DNA of 64,000 nt. It comes from Chitinophagales bacterium (lineage in GTDB: Bacteria > Bacteroidota > Bacteroidia > Chitinophagales > UBA2359). The translations under genes and the position numbers were made by a program. The notes beneath the pieces are model-generated. The model worked only from the letters and a program-made list of their open reading frames with translations. It had not been told where the DNA came from and did not search any database. Shown piece by piece: positions 37,458 through 47,188 of this stretch. How positions within the stretch are numbered: the stretch's first letter is position 1; each line of letters starts with the position of its first letter. The stretch covers positions 744,001-808,000 of the forward strand of contig JAWKLZ010000001.1 in NCBI GenBank assembly GCA_041392475.1, read 5' to 3'.

Positions 37458-38174
37458 ATGAAAATCGCACTCATAGGATATGGTAAAATGGGTAAAACCA
37501 TTGAAGCGTTGATTGAAACAAAGCACGAAATAGTGCTGAGAATCAACAGTCAAAATGCTTCAGAAATGACCATCGAAAACCTGCAAAAGGCAGATGTGGC
37601 CATAGAGTTTAGCACACCCGATGCTGCTTACCACAATATTTTGAAATGTTTTGAAGCCAATGTACCGATTGTTGTAGGCACAACCGCATGGTTGAACAGA
37701 TTGGAGGAAATTACCCAACTTTGTGAAGCCCAAAACCAGACATTGTTTTACGCCTCCAATTTCAGCATTGGTGTAAACCTCTTTTTTGAATTGAACCGAA
37801 AGTTGGCAATAATGATGTCGGATTATCCTGATTATCATCTGCAAATTGATGAAATTCACCATACCCAAAAACTTGATGCTCCCAGTGGAACAGCCATTAC
37901 ACTTGCAGAAGGAATCATGGAAATGAATCCTTCAAAGCAAAAATGGGTCAATCAATCGAGCGGAGAAGCAGCAAATGTGGACATTGTTTCCCATCGAGAG
38001 GAGGATGTAAAAGGCACACATATTATTGCCTATTCTTCTGATATTGACACCATTGAAATCAAACATACGGCTCATACCCGTGCAGGTTTTGCTTTGGGGG
38101 CAATTCAGGCGGCAGAATGGTTGGTGGGTAAAAAGGGGATGTTTACAATGAAGGATATGTTGGGAGGGAGTTAA
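37458..38174 (+). CDS. dapB: 4-hydroxy-tetrahydrodipicolinate reductase
   Basis: The ATG at 37458 gives 238 residues beginning with the NAD(P)-binding motif MKIALIGYGKMGK; the open frame upstream is not homologous. The DapB signature EIHHTQKLDAPSGTA (with the catalytic His and Lys) is present. DapB reduces the dihydrodipicolinate intermediate of lysine and diaminopimelate synthesis in the cytosol. The length is typical for the short DapB of Bacteroidota. The MITE-like element at 37170 lies in its leader region. It is convergent with lysS. Confidence 0.95.
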   Translation: MKIALIGYGKMGKTIEALIETKHEIVLRINSQNASEMTIENLQKADVAIEFSTPDAAYHNILKCFEANVPIVVGTTAWLNRLEEITQLCEAQNQTLFYASNFSIGVNLFFELNRKLAIMMSDYPDYHLQIDEIHHTQKLDAPSGTAITLAEGIMEMNPSKQKWVNQSSGEAANVDIVSHREEDVKGTHIIAYSSDIDTIEIKHTAHTRAGFALGAIQAAEWLVGKKGMFTMKDMLGGS

Positions 38175-38185
38175 TCAGTGAATAG

Positions 38186-38239
38186 TAGATTAGTGACCAG
38201 TTGATTAGATTTACCACCAATCCACCAGTCACTAATCTA
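38186..38239. terminator. Inverted repeat between convergent dapB and lysS
   Basis: A perfect 12-bp stem (TAGATTAGTGAC 38186-38197, GTCACTAATCTA 38228-38239) encloses a 30-base loop. It lies between two convergent genes and may end both transcripts, though no strong T-run follows. Confidence 0.45.
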
Positions 38240-38249
38240 ATCCATCAAC

Positions 38250-39758
38250 TTATTTCTCCGCTTTCATTTGCGGGAAAAACAGTACATCTTGAATAGAATG
38301 TTGGTTCATCATCGCCATTGCCAAACGGTCAATACCGATTCCAATTCCTGCTGTCGGAGGCATTCCGTATTCCAAAGCACGCAAGAAATCTTCGTCCAAA
38401 ACCATTGCTTCATCGTCGCCTCGTTTGCCCAACTCCAATTGTTCTTCAAAACGCTCCCTTTGGTCAATCGGATTGTTCAATTCCGAGAAAGCATTGCAGA
38501 ATTCCTTGCCATTGAAGATACCTTCAAAACGTTCTACCAAACCTGCTTCGCTGCGGTGTTTTTTGGCAAGCGGCGACATTTCTATAGGGTAGTTGGTGAT
38601 GAAAGTAGGTTGAATCAAATGCGGCTCACATTTCTCTCCAAAAATTTCATCAATGATTTTACCTTTACCCAATTTCGCATCAATGTGAATCTCTAATTTT
38701 TTGGCGGTTTCACGAAGTTCTACTTCATCCATTGCAGAGATGTCAATGCCTGTGAAATGCTCGATGGCTTCAAACATGGTATAGCGTTTCCAAGGGCGTT
38801 TGAAGTCAATTGTGTTGTCACCCATCTGAAATTTGGTCGTGCCGTTTAGATCTATTGCTACTTTTTCGAGCATCTCTTCCGTAAAATCCATCATCCATTC
38901 ATAGTCCTTGTAGGCTACATAAAGCTCTACTTGTGTGAATTCGGGATTGTGGAAACGATCCATACCTTCATTTCGGAAATCCTTAGAAAACTCATACACT
39001 CCATCAAATCCTCCAACAATTAATCGCTTCAAATACAACTCGTTGGCGATTCGCAAGTACAAGGTCATGTCGAGTGTATTGTGGTGTGTTTTGAAAGGGC
39101 GGGCTGCAGCGCCACCGTACAATGGCTGCAAAATCGGTGTTTCAACTTCCAAATATCCATAACGGTTCATAAATTCTCGCATGGAGTTGACCATCTTTGT
39201 CCGCTTGATAAACACCTCTCGAATTTGAGGATTGACCACCAAATCGGCATAACGTTGTCGGTAGCGAAACTCAGGATCGGTGACTTCATTGTAGCGTTCG
39301 CCGTCTTTTTCCTTCACAATCGGCAAAGGTTTCAGAGATTTGCTAAGTAGCTTCAATTCATGGACATGAATACTTGTTTCGCCTGTTTTGGTGGTAAAGA
39401 CATACCCTTTGACACCGATAAAATCGCCGATGTCTAATAGTTTTTTGAACAGTTTGTTGTATAAATCTTTGTTTTCGTCAGGGCAAATTTCATCCCTATT
39501 GATATACAATTGAATTTTTGCAGTAGAGTCTTGAATCACTGCAAAAGAAGCCTTGCCCATGATTCGCTTTCCCATCAATCGCCCAGCCAAACTGACTTCT
39601 TGAAAATTCTTTTCCTCGTCATTGTATTGTGCCAAAATGTCGGCCGCTTTCGCATTGATTTCAAAAGTTTCTGGAGGGTAAGGATTGATTCCCAAATCAA
39701 TAATCGCCTGCAATGCGTCTCTTCTAATTTGTTCCTGTTCGCTCAATATTCTTGCCAT
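38250..39758 (-). CDS. lysS: Lysyl-tRNA synthetase, class II
   Basis: The 502-residue enzyme has an N-terminal OB-fold anticodon-binding domain (about 55-150, VSLAGRLMGKRIMGKASFAVIQD) and a class II catalytic core with motif 2 (FRNEGMDRFHNPEFTQVE) and motif 3 (GIGIGIDRLAMAM). Length and motifs are standard. It charges tRNA-Lys in the cytosol. Neighbouring dapB, on the opposite strand, also belongs to lysine metabolism; this may be coincidence. Confidence 0.97.
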   Translation of the reverse strand: MARILSEQEQIRRDALQAIIDLGINPYPPETFEINAKAADILAQYNDEEKNFQEVSLAGRLMGKRIMGKASFAVIQDSTAKIQLYINRDEICPDENKDLYNKLFKKLLDIGDFIGVKGYVFTTKTGETSIHVHELKLLSKSLKPLPIVKEKDGERYNEVTDPEFRYRQRYADLVVNPQIREVFIKRTKMVNSMREFMNRYGYLEVETPILQPLYGGAAARPFKTHHNTLDMTLYLRIANELYLKRLIVGGFDGVYEFSKDFRNEGMDRFHNPEFTQVELYVAYKDYEWMMDFTEEMLEKVAIDLNGTTKFQMGDNTIDFKRPWKRYTMFEAIEHFTGIDISAMDEVELRETAKKLEIHIDAKLGKGKIIDEIFGEKCEPHLIQPTFITNYPIEMSPLAKKHRSEAGLVERFEGIFNGKEFCNAFSELNNPIDQRERFEEQLELGKRGDDEAMVLDEDFLRALEYGMPPTAGIGIGIDRLAMAMMNQHSIQDVLFFPQMKAEK

Positions 39759-39881
39759 GATGTGTTTTTCTGTGCTAATCTGTTTGATAACTAATTAATC
39801 CGTAAAGGTAAGTAAAGTTGTAGAAATAGGAAATATTTTAAATGCCCAATCATGTATGACAATTCAATCTTCACTATACGG

Positions 39882-40916
39882 CTAATAAAAATCCACGTCC
39901 TTATCAAAGCCATGACTCATCAAATAATTCATGCAATTACTGATGCTATCCCCTTCATACAAAACACGATAGAGCCCTTCAACGATGGGCAATTCAAGGT
40001 GGTAAAACATCGAAATTCCCTTAGCAATTTTCACCGTTTTGATACCCTCCACCACTTGATTCATGTCTTCCACAATAGTATCTAAGTTTTCTCCCTTTGC
40101 CAAGCGATAACCCACTGTATGATTGCGACTCAGCTGACTCGAACAAGTTGCCACCAAATCACCCACACCCGCTACCCCGAGAAAAGCACTCGTATCAGCT
40201 CCCAAAGCTTTTCCGAGTTTAATCATTTCACCCAAACCACGAGAAATCAACATCGCCTTAGAATTTTCTCCAAAATTCAAGCCCCGCAACATCCCAGCTC
40301 CAATGGCCATGATATTTTTTAACACACCAGCTAATTCTATTCCCAAAACATCGTGACTGCCATAAACCCGAAACATCGAACCTTTCAATGCCTGTTTTCC
40401 TTGTTCAATCACTTCATCAAAACGGCTCGCAACCACTGTTGCAGTAGGTTCATTGTTAGCAATTTCTTTGGATAGGTTAGGCCCTGATAAACAACCTACA
40501 CGGATGACCACACTTTCTTGTTGAATGATGTCGCACATCGTATGTATGTATTCTCTGCGAAGAGGAATAGCTTTTTCTGTCGTTGGATTAGTGGGGAGTT
40601 GAATGTCTAAGCCTTTCGTTCCGTGTACCAAAATATGTTCAGGAGTGAGAAAAGGAGCTGCTTTCTGAATCATTTCTCGAAAATTGGAGGAAGGAACCAA
40701 TGGAACAATCAGTTTACATTTATTAGCCACTTCTTCTAAACTCATGGTCGGCTGAACGTTGGCATGCATCGTTTGTCCTCGGTTGAAGCGTTTGTGCAGT
40801 ATATTGTCATACACTTCTTGGCGACGAACATAAATCAATACTTTACCGTTGAGAGCCATGACATTGGCCATTGCCGTACCAAAATTTCCAGAACCGATGA
40901 CACCATAGTAATCCAT
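39882..40916 (-). CDS. gpsA: NAD(P)-dependent glycerol-3-phosphate dehydrogenase
   Basis: The 344-residue enzyme starts with the dinucleotide-binding motif GVIGSGNFGTAMA and has the family blocks VHGTKGLDI, VGCLSGPNLSKEIANNEPT and GVLKNIMAIGAGM with the catalytic Lys. GpsA reduces dihydroxyacetone phosphate to sn-glycerol 3-phosphate for phospholipid synthesis. It is last in a run with the nuclease-like and GH57 genes on the same strand (gaps of 34 and 32 bases). Confidence 0.95.
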   Translation of the reverse strand: MDYYGVIGSGNFGTAMANVMALNGKVLIYVRRQEVYDNILHKRFNRGQTMHANVQPTMSLEEVANKCKLIVPLVPSSNFREMIQKAAPFLTPEHILVHGTKGLDIQLPTNPTTEKAIPLRREYIHTMCDIIQQESVVIRVGCLSGPNLSKEIANNEPTATVVASRFDEVIEQGKQALKGSMFRVYGSHDVLGIELAGVLKNIMAIGAGMLRGLNFGENSKAMLISRGLGEMIKLGKALGADTSAFLGVAGVGDLVATCSSQLSRNHTVGYRLAKGENLDTIVEDMNQVVEGIKTVKIAKGISMFYHLELPIVEGLYRVLYEGDSISNCMNYLMSHGFDKDVDFY

Positions 40917-40950
40917 ATTTGTTTGAATTTTTAGTCTATAATTTATCCAA

Positions 40951-41466
40951 TCACTTTTTCCATATTTCCCAGATTATTTCCTTCAAATCAGTAGCTTTAA
41001 TCAGGGTCAAAATATCATGCCTACCCTTTCTTCGATAGAGTTTGTACTGTGCTTGCCAAGATTTTTCAACCCAAATTTTTTCGACTTTTTGTGGAATCAA
41101 TGTTTTCAGATCTTCTCGCAATACCAACCAAAAAGCATCTTTTTGTTCAAACGCAATCAAATCCGATTCCCCTCCAAATAACCAACCTTGATCGTTTTTT
41201 CTGACGCTGTGAATTTCTATCCAAATCCATTCATCTTGAAGGTCTTGGTCACTTCGACTAATTCTTTTTCGGGCCTTCACATCTACTTTATATCGGCTGT
41301 TTTCTTTTGAAATTCTAAAATCCCAATGCTCATAAATATTTTGTTGACGATTGGCACTTTCTACAGTCCAACCACCTTGTTCGGCAATTGCAGCAAAAGA
41401 GTTTTCTGCCTGATTGCCAATTTTTAAGGAATCTTTTTTGTCGTATTGATTGCGTTCATTTTCCAT
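40951..41466 (-). CDS. Putative PD-(D/E)XK-fold nuclease-like protein
   Basis: The 171-residue protein was not matched to a named family. It shows the pattern expected of a restriction-endonuclease-like fold: an early Glu in a helix (GNQAENSFAAIA), an Asp (HWDFRI) and a strand with D-x-K (KVDVKAR) before a helix and further strands (WIWIEIHSV). These could be the metal-binding residues. No methylase or partner protein is adjacent. It sits between the GH57 gene and gpsA, probably in one transcript. Confidence 0.55.
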   Translation of the reverse strand: MENERNQYDKKDSLKIGNQAENSFAAIAEQGGWTVESANRQQNIYEHWDFRISKENSRYKVDVKARKRISRSDQDLQDEWIWIEIHSVRKNDQGWLFGGESDLIAFEQKDAFWLVLREDLKTLIPQKVEKIWVEKSWQAQYKLYRRKGRHDILTLIKATDLKEIIWEIWKK

Positions 41467-41498
41467 ACCAAAAAGGTATAAAGGTTATTAATTATCTG

Positions 41499-43946
41499 TC
41501 AATCTATTAAAGCATCTAAATTCATTTTTACTTTGATGTAAATGCCCACTTCTTTGAAGACTTTCCACCATTGAAGCGCATCTTCTGCCATACTTGGAGG
41601 CAGGTCTGCACGTTCCAAAACAATTTGCTTACCCAGTTTAAAATATTGATTTTGAATTTTCCACAAGTCCAAACCAATGTTAATTTGCTGCAAAAAATGT
41701 AAGGTATTTTTGAGCGTTTCCAAAGTACGAATTTCATCACTACTTGTCTTCAGACCACTGATCATTTCGTAAACTTTGTTGCTCGCTTCAAAACCAATGA
41801 TTTTTTTATCCAAATCAACATCCCATTTTTTGATTTCTTTTACCAATTCTTCCAACCTTCTCAAATTGATAGTAGGTTTTCCGAAAATTGCCCGCAAATC
41901 ACTGTTAATCACCACTTCCAAGTTTTTGCGAAACAAGCGAGGAACATCTAAGTTTGCGATTTTTAGAACATTCATCAAGTGGTAATTGCTGTCATAAATC
42001 TTATGGTAAGAACTTTCTGCCTGTTCAAGACCCGCTTGGGCGATATTCCTCAAAATTTTTCGTTGCTCTTCCTTCAATAAGTCCCAAAAAGTGAATGCTC
42101 CTTTGTGTAAGTATCGAGGTTGATTCATGATATAGACGGATTCCACAATGCGACTTTGGTAAAATGCCTCTTTCATTTTTTGGTGCATTTCTTCAAAAGT
42201 TTCATCATCAATGATTTCTGAGGTATTGCCTACTATGTTGTGTTGTCCTAAATACAAGGCACCAAAGCTATAATCTGCTTTGGCATAGGTGATTTTGGAG
42301 CGAACACGCACCTTTCCAACTACCATTTTAATCTGACCTGCTTCATATTTATACAACACACCGCTCTCTGATTTGTAGTTCAGCACTTCAATATTTTCGG
42401 GTAGGTCTTCAAAAAGCGAATAGACAGCATGCTGCATACTTACTTTGTAAAGGCTTAATTTTGAAGAAATAACATATTTGTTGTAAACATCTGCTCCGTT
42501 TTCCAATGTTTTATCATTGCAGGGAGCCAAAGCCAATAGTTCTAAAAATGAAGGTTCTAAATCTATATTTGCCTCTAATCCTGCTAATTGAATTGCACGA
42601 GCTGCATATTGTAGAATCTGCTGTGCTTCAATGCGTGCAATATCATCGAAAAACCAACCACAACTGGTAAACATCAACAGCGCATGGCGTTGCATCTCCA
42701 ACATTCTGACAATCTTAGTCCTATCTTTTCCTTCAATGGGTTTTCTACACCAATCAGCAAGAAACTTATCCAATTTTTCTTCCGACCTATCCAAAATTAC
42801 TTCAATAAAAGCATCCCGCATTTCCCAAGGGTAGGCGGTAAAAGACTTCATTTCCTGCTCATATACTTTTTTTAGTTCATCCCTTAGCCAATTCAAAGCT
42901 TCTCTCAAAGGCGCACGCCATAATTGGTGGTGGTGATCATTGCTTGTACAGCCACAATTGCTGCGCCAACGCTCGATTCCGTGGACACAACTCCAAGAGG
43001 AATCTTCGTGAATCAACACTTCATGTTTGGGAGGAAATTTTTCTAAAAATTCCCCATAATTGGTCAAATGCGCCAACTCGTGTGATTCGATATAACCAAT
43101 GGCATACGATAGTGCCATATCACCATGTTTGTGGTGGTGTCCATAACTTTCGCCATCCGTAGCAATGTTGATGATTTGTGGGTTATCGTCATACATATTG
43201 GCTGTCCCTGCCAAACGATAGGCAAAGTTTTTACCGCTGTTCAAAAGCCTCTGAAAAGCCACATCTTTGGCTACATGACCATCATAGAAAAACAAGGCAA
43301 TCGAACGTCCTGATGGTAGTTTGCACCAATAGGGTTTTTTGGTGTCAATTCTGCTGCCATTCACATTTATCCATTCCTCTGCATCCAACAACTTGGCTTT
43401 GTGTGCCTGTTGTGGTGCTAGGATAGTGAACTTAATGTCGTAGTCGACCAATACTTCCAAGGTAGCCAAATCCACAGCCGTTTCTGCCAACCACATTCCC
43501 TCAGGTTTGCGATTGAAGCGGTGCTCAAAATCCGCAATACCCCAAACGACTTGAGTTATTTTATCCTGTTCATTGGCAAGTGGCATGATGATGTGGTTGT
43601 ACACTTGAGCCAAGGCATTGCCGTGTCCCGAAAATTTTTGCTGGCTAGCGTGATCTGCCTCCAAAATGGGAAAATACACCTCTGGTTTGTGTTCTTCGAG
43701 CCAAGAAAGTAAAGTTGCACCAAAATTGAAACTCATATTGGCGTAGTTGTTCACAATATTGGTGATGTTTTTTTCATCATCCAAGATTCTTGAAGCAGCA
43801 TTTGGGCCATAACATTCTTCGGTAATCCTTTCGTTCCAATCGTGGAAAGGACTTGCAGATTCTTGTATCTCAATGGTTTCCAGCCAAGCGTTTTCTCGTG
43901 GCGGTTGGTAGAAATGTCCGTGTATGCAGATATATTTATTTGTCAT
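41499..43946 (-). CDS. Glycoside hydrolase family 57-like protein (DUF3536)
   Basis: This 815-residue protein starts with the GH57 catalytic-barrel signature (YICIHGHFYQPPRENAW) and carries ILAPQQA, the strand-4-type GMWLAETAVD containing the probable nucleophile Glu, and NIATDGESYGHHHKHGD with the probable acid Asp. A DUF3536 domain fills the C-terminal half. GH57 enzymes act on alpha-glucans such as glycogen. No signal peptide is seen, so an intracellular glucan role is likely. It leads the three-gene run to gpsA. Confidence 0.85.
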   Translation of the reverse strand: MTNKYICIHGHFYQPPRENAWLETIEIQESASPFHDWNERITEECYGPNAASRILDDEKNITNIVNNYANMSFNFGATLLSWLEEHKPEVYFPILEADHASQQKFSGHGNALAQVYNHIIMPLANEQDKITQVVWGIADFEHRFNRKPEGMWLAETAVDLATLEVLVDYDIKFTILAPQQAHKAKLLDAEEWINVNGSRIDTKKPYWCKLPSGRSIALFFYDGHVAKDVAFQRLLNSGKNFAYRLAGTANMYDDNPQIINIATDGESYGHHHKHGDMALSYAIGYIESHELAHLTNYGEFLEKFPPKHEVLIHEDSSWSCVHGIERWRSNCGCTSNDHHHQLWRAPLREALNWLRDELKKVYEQEMKSFTAYPWEMRDAFIEVILDRSEEKLDKFLADWCRKPIEGKDRTKIVRMLEMQRHALLMFTSCGWFFDDIARIEAQQILQYAARAIQLAGLEANIDLEPSFLELLALAPCNDKTLENGADVYNKYVISSKLSLYKVSMQHAVYSLFEDLPENIEVLNYKSESGVLYKYEAGQIKMVVGKVRVRSKITYAKADYSFGALYLGQHNIVGNTSEIIDDETFEEMHQKMKEAFYQSRIVESVYIMNQPRYLHKGAFTFWDLLKEEQRKILRNIAQAGLEQAESSYHKIYDSNYHLMNVLKIANLDVPRLFRKNLEVVINSDLRAIFGKPTINLRRLEELVKEIKKWDVDLDKKIIGFEASNKVYEMISGLKTSSDEIRTLETLKNTLHFLQQINIGLDLWKIQNQYFKLGKQIVLERADLPPSMAEDALQWWKVFKEVGIYIKVKMNLDALID

Positions 43947-44054
43947 GGGGTAAAAATAGTGAAAAGAGAAATAAGTAGGATGGAATTTATTCCGCCAAAT
44001 AAAACTTTATCTGATGTCTAAATAGTAAAACTGCAAAAATGAAGTTTTAGTTAG

Positions 44055-44477
44055 TTATTCCTTTCCAAAATAACTTCCCATTTCTCTAATCAATGAGTCT
44101 GTACCTTCAATAGTAGGTTGATAATCTCCAAATGTTTTCATTGGAATTTTTAATTCCGATAACTGTTTCACCACATGTTCTGGTCCGATATTATTGTCAT
44201 GCAGTATTAGTGTTGGTTTCATGGCCAAAATTGTTTCTGCACTCAATGCCCTGTGATAGCCAATTGTAGGTAGTTGTTGTATCTGAGGAGGGTAAGTGCT
44301 TGACAAATCCACTGCAACAATATTTTTTTGTGCTTTCAAAGCAAATATTATTTCTGAGTATTGTTTGGAAATACAAACAATCCTTTGTTGGGTTTCATTT
44401 TTTTCGTTTTTATTGCTAAACCTTCCGCAACTCATAAATGTCAGGGTAGTCAGCAGGAATAAAATGTTGGTTCTCAT
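44055..44477 (-). pseudogene. Haem ABC transporter substrate-binding protein, truncated (HmuT-like)
   Basis: Only 140 residues are present, about half of a typical HmuT. The N-terminal half is good: lipoprotein signal (MRTNILFLLTTLTFMSC), RIVCISKQYSEIIFAL, the STYPPQ block and IGYHRALSAETILAMKPTLIL. It stops after SYFGKE, and no continuation in any frame is found before the GH57 gene 108 bases downstream. The C-terminal lobe, needed for closing on ligand, is missing, and no permease or ATPase gene follows. It is probably a relic of a haem-uptake operon with the TonB receptor upstream. Confidence 0.8.
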
Positions 44478-44489
44478 AGGTATAATATT

Positions 44490-44521
44490 AAAAAAAACCT
44501 ACTTCTGAATTTAGAAGCAGG
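44490..44521 (-). terminator. Rho-independent terminator before the truncated HmuT-like gene
   Basis: On the minus strand CCTGCTTCT pairs with AGAAGTAGG (one mismatch) around a six-base loop, followed by eight T. It ends just 13 bases before the HmuT-like start, so it either terminates the TonB receptor message or acts as an attenuator in front of this gene. Confidence 0.75.
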
Positions 44522-44565
44522 CCTTAGTAATTATTGGTTTCCGCATTGATTGTTTATATTACTTA

Positions 44566-44646
44566 AACCCACCCCTTACCCCTCCCAAGAGGGGAATTTC
44601 CCACTTGGTACAAGTATTCCCCTCCTTGGAGGGGCAGGGGTGGGTT
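44566..44646. repeat. Long imperfect inverted repeat (81 bp)
   Basis: Arms of about 31-33 bases, beginning AACCCACCCC and ending GGGGTGGGTT, enclose a tip that is itself ACTTG-GTA-CAAGT. It lies just after the TonB receptor stop codon. The C-rich and G-rich arms contrast with the AT-rich neighbourhood, as in mobile palindromic repeats of Bacteroidota. Confidence 0.85.
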
Positions 44647-44680
44647 GCGATTTATTCCTTTTTAATGCGAAGACCTATAA

Positions 44681-47083
44681 TTAGAATTTGTATTTAAGAT
44701 TTAAACCTCCAAAAAAATTGATTTCATTGGGTGCAGGAATATACGCATCAGATAATTGATTCACAAATACCATATTGTAGTACTGCGTCCCCAAGATATT
44801 GTTCGCTCCTGCGTAAAGATCAAACTCAAAATACCTGATGCTTTTGTGGTAACTTAATTTTGCGTTGAGCAAACTGTACGAATTGGTTTTATATAAGCCG
44901 TCAGAAGTATAAGGCATACTACTGCGGTAATTGTAATAGACATTTCCATATAGACCAATTTTTGTCTCTACATCAATTCCTGCATTGAAGACTGTGGGTG
45001 CTACTCCAGCTACTGCTTTTCCTGAATAATCCTCCACAATTGTACTGTCTTTATTAGCAGAGTTTTTCCCAATTTTTTGGAATTGATAATTCTCATATTC
45101 AAAATCAGAATAGGTGAAGTTGACAAAAGGTTGTAGCAGTTTAATAAATCCGGTGTTAGATTCTATGGCTTTATAACTCAACAATACTTCAAGTCCATTG
45201 TTATTTAAACGGCCACCATTCACTATATACGAGTATAAAGTAGCTGTATTTTCTGGATTTTGAACCGTAATTGTTGTAAACTTGTCTTCATACTTTACAT
45301 TGAAGATAGCTGCCGTATAAAACAATCTATTGTCCATGAAACTACCTTTTGTTCCCAACTCAATTTGAGTCCCTTTTTCTGGTTTCAAACCTGTATTTAA
45401 CTCACCTGTTGTAGCAATTAAGATATTTCCGCTTACCGGAGCTTTATAGCCAGTAGAATAAGAAATATAAGCAGAAGCAACACTGTTTATGTTCTTGTTA
45501 ATGGCAATAGTAGGTGAAACCAAATTGTTGTACTTGTTTTCATAGACTTGTAATTTGGTATTTTCTGGTGTATTATTGCTCAATCCCCACAAGCGATCTT
45601 CTAAACGAATGCTCATGTTACTTACGCCCACTCCGGCGGTTAAACTAAACTGCATGGGTAAACCCAAAGTCCATTGAGTGAAATAGGAATAGGTAGAATT
45701 CGCAGTTGCTTGATTGCTACGAATGCTGGTTATAGTATTGTAACCACTAAGATTGGTACTGTCTGTACCCATACCAAACCCTAGAGTTGAAGCATTCATT
45801 TTTTGGGCTTCTATTCCTGTAATACCTGTTAATTTAATTTTCTCAGATAGCTGAAATTTCTTTTCAAACACAGAGCGTAAACCATAATTCAATGGTAATT
45901 TATCAGTCCACCCTCCAGCAGAACTTTGGTCACTGTTTTGTGACGAACCAAAAATTGTGGTGGTGTTTGAGATATTCTTATTGAATCGATACGTATGTCC
46001 TAAGCCTGCTCTGAACGTTCTAACCGCCGAGTGTGCATTATTCTGAATGTATCTTGAATTTCCCGAATAATCTAAGGTTTCGTACTGTTCTTTTGTTAAT
46101 TCGCCATTGCGTTCGTCATAACTGTCCGCATAACCAAAATAAGTGGTGATGGATTGTTTATCATTCAAACGAAAATCTCCCATCAAATTCACAAAGTCTT
46201 TTTGTGAGTTGGTGTGGGGCATGAATCCGTCAAATTGCTGATGGCCGTAGTTGAGCAACAGCGAAGAATTCTCTGCTCCAATACTCAAGCGAGTGGTGGT
46301 TCTCAACAAACCATAACTTCCTGCCATAACTTCCTGATCGATAGAGGTGGTGTTTTTAGGAGCTTGTTCCGTCTTCATATTGACAACTCCTGCAATGGCC
46401 AAACCGTATAAACTCCCTGATGGACCTTTCAGAATCTCGGTATTTGAAACAGAGCCAAAATCAATATCATCCATCACTGTAATACCTTCAGCATCGGTAA
46501 TTGGAATACCGTTGAGATACATTTTGACACCCTGACCGTCAAAGTTGTTGCTCACACCTCTGAATCCCATTCCGCCGCCATAACCTCTGATATTGATTTG
46601 TTGTCCACCAGACTGCGTTCTACGCTGCATAGTTACACCTGGTACATTGGTATTGATGGCATCATCGAGATAGAGTCCTGTGGCTCTTTTCAGAGCCATT
46701 TTTTCTATTTTTACAATAGAACTTGGTTGTTCCAGTTGTGATTTGTTGGGGTTTGAAGTGGCTGTAACTTCTACTGTACCCAATTTTTGTGAATTAGGCA
46801 TCATGGTGATTTGAATCATACCACCATCCTTACATTTAAAATATTGTTGCAGCGTTTTATAGCCTACAAAAGTTATCTTTAAAAGAACCGAGTCGGTACA
46901 ATTTATGGTAAACTCACCGTTTTTATCAGTTACAACTCCTTTCGAATTGTTAATAAAAATATTAGCTCCAATCAAAGAAGTTCTTTCGAGTCCGTCAACT
47001 ACTCTTCCTTTGAGTTGACTGGTTTGTCCAAAGGTTAGCAATGAACAAACCATCATCAATACGAAAAAAAATGAATTTTTCAT
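44681..47083 (-). CDS. TonB-dependent receptor, probably haem or iron-complex uptake
   Basis: This 800-residue receptor has a signal peptide (residues 1-19), a carboxypeptidase-regulatory-like domain (about 22-110), a plug (about 120-235: INTNVPGVTMQRR, INIRGYGGGMGF, TEILKGPSGSLYG), and a barrel ending in NFFGGLNLKYKF. The plug and barrel resemble the FecA/iron-complex receptor class. The truncated HmuT-like gene downstream suggests haem as the ligand (inference). A small membrane-protein gene precedes it on the same strand, separated by a hairpin. Confidence 0.9.
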   Translation of the reverse strand: MKNSFFFVLMMVCSLLTFGQTSQLKGRVVDGLERTSLIGANIFINNSKGVVTDKNGEFTINCTDSVLLKITFVGYKTLQQYFKCKDGGMIQITMMPNSQKLGTVEVTATSNPNKSQLEQPSSIVKIEKMALKRATGLYLDDAINTNVPGVTMQRRTQSGGQQINIRGYGGGMGFRGVSNNFDGQGVKMYLNGIPITDAEGITVMDDIDFGSVSNTEILKGPSGSLYGLAIAGVVNMKTEQAPKNTTSIDQEVMAGSYGLLRTTTRLSIGAENSSLLLNYGHQQFDGFMPHTNSQKDFVNLMGDFRLNDKQSITTYFGYADSYDERNGELTKEQYETLDYSGNSRYIQNNAHSAVRTFRAGLGHTYRFNKNISNTTTIFGSSQNSDQSSAGGWTDKLPLNYGLRSVFEKKFQLSEKIKLTGITGIEAQKMNASTLGFGMGTDSTNLSGYNTITSIRSNQATANSTYSYFTQWTLGLPMQFSLTAGVGVSNMSIRLEDRLWGLSNNTPENTKLQVYENKYNNLVSPTIAINKNINSVASAYISYSTGYKAPVSGNILIATTGELNTGLKPEKGTQIELGTKGSFMDNRLFYTAAIFNVKYEDKFTTITVQNPENTATLYSYIVNGGRLNNNGLEVLLSYKAIESNTGFIKLLQPFVNFTYSDFEYENYQFQKIGKNSANKDSTIVEDYSGKAVAGVAPTVFNAGIDVETKIGLYGNVYYNYRSSMPYTSDGLYKTNSYSLLNAKLSYHKSIRYFEFDLYAGANNILGTQYYNMVFVNQLSDAYIPAPNEINFFGGLNLKYKF

Positions 47084-47130
47084 TTTGTTCTGTTTAATTC
47101 GTTATAAATTTTTGTTAATAAAAAGACATA

Positions 47131-47170
47131 CCTTTCCCTTCCTTAACAAGAATCTTAATAAGGGTAAAGG
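47131..47170 (-). terminator. Hairpin after the small membrane-protein gene
   Basis: CCTTT-CCCTT (47131-47140) pairs with AAGGG-T-AAAGG (47160-47170) with one bulge. A T-rich stretch follows about seven bases later on the minus strand. It is a weak terminator or partial attenuator before the TonB receptor. Confidence 0.4.
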
Positions 47171-47188
47171 AAGTAATCTGAAATAGAA

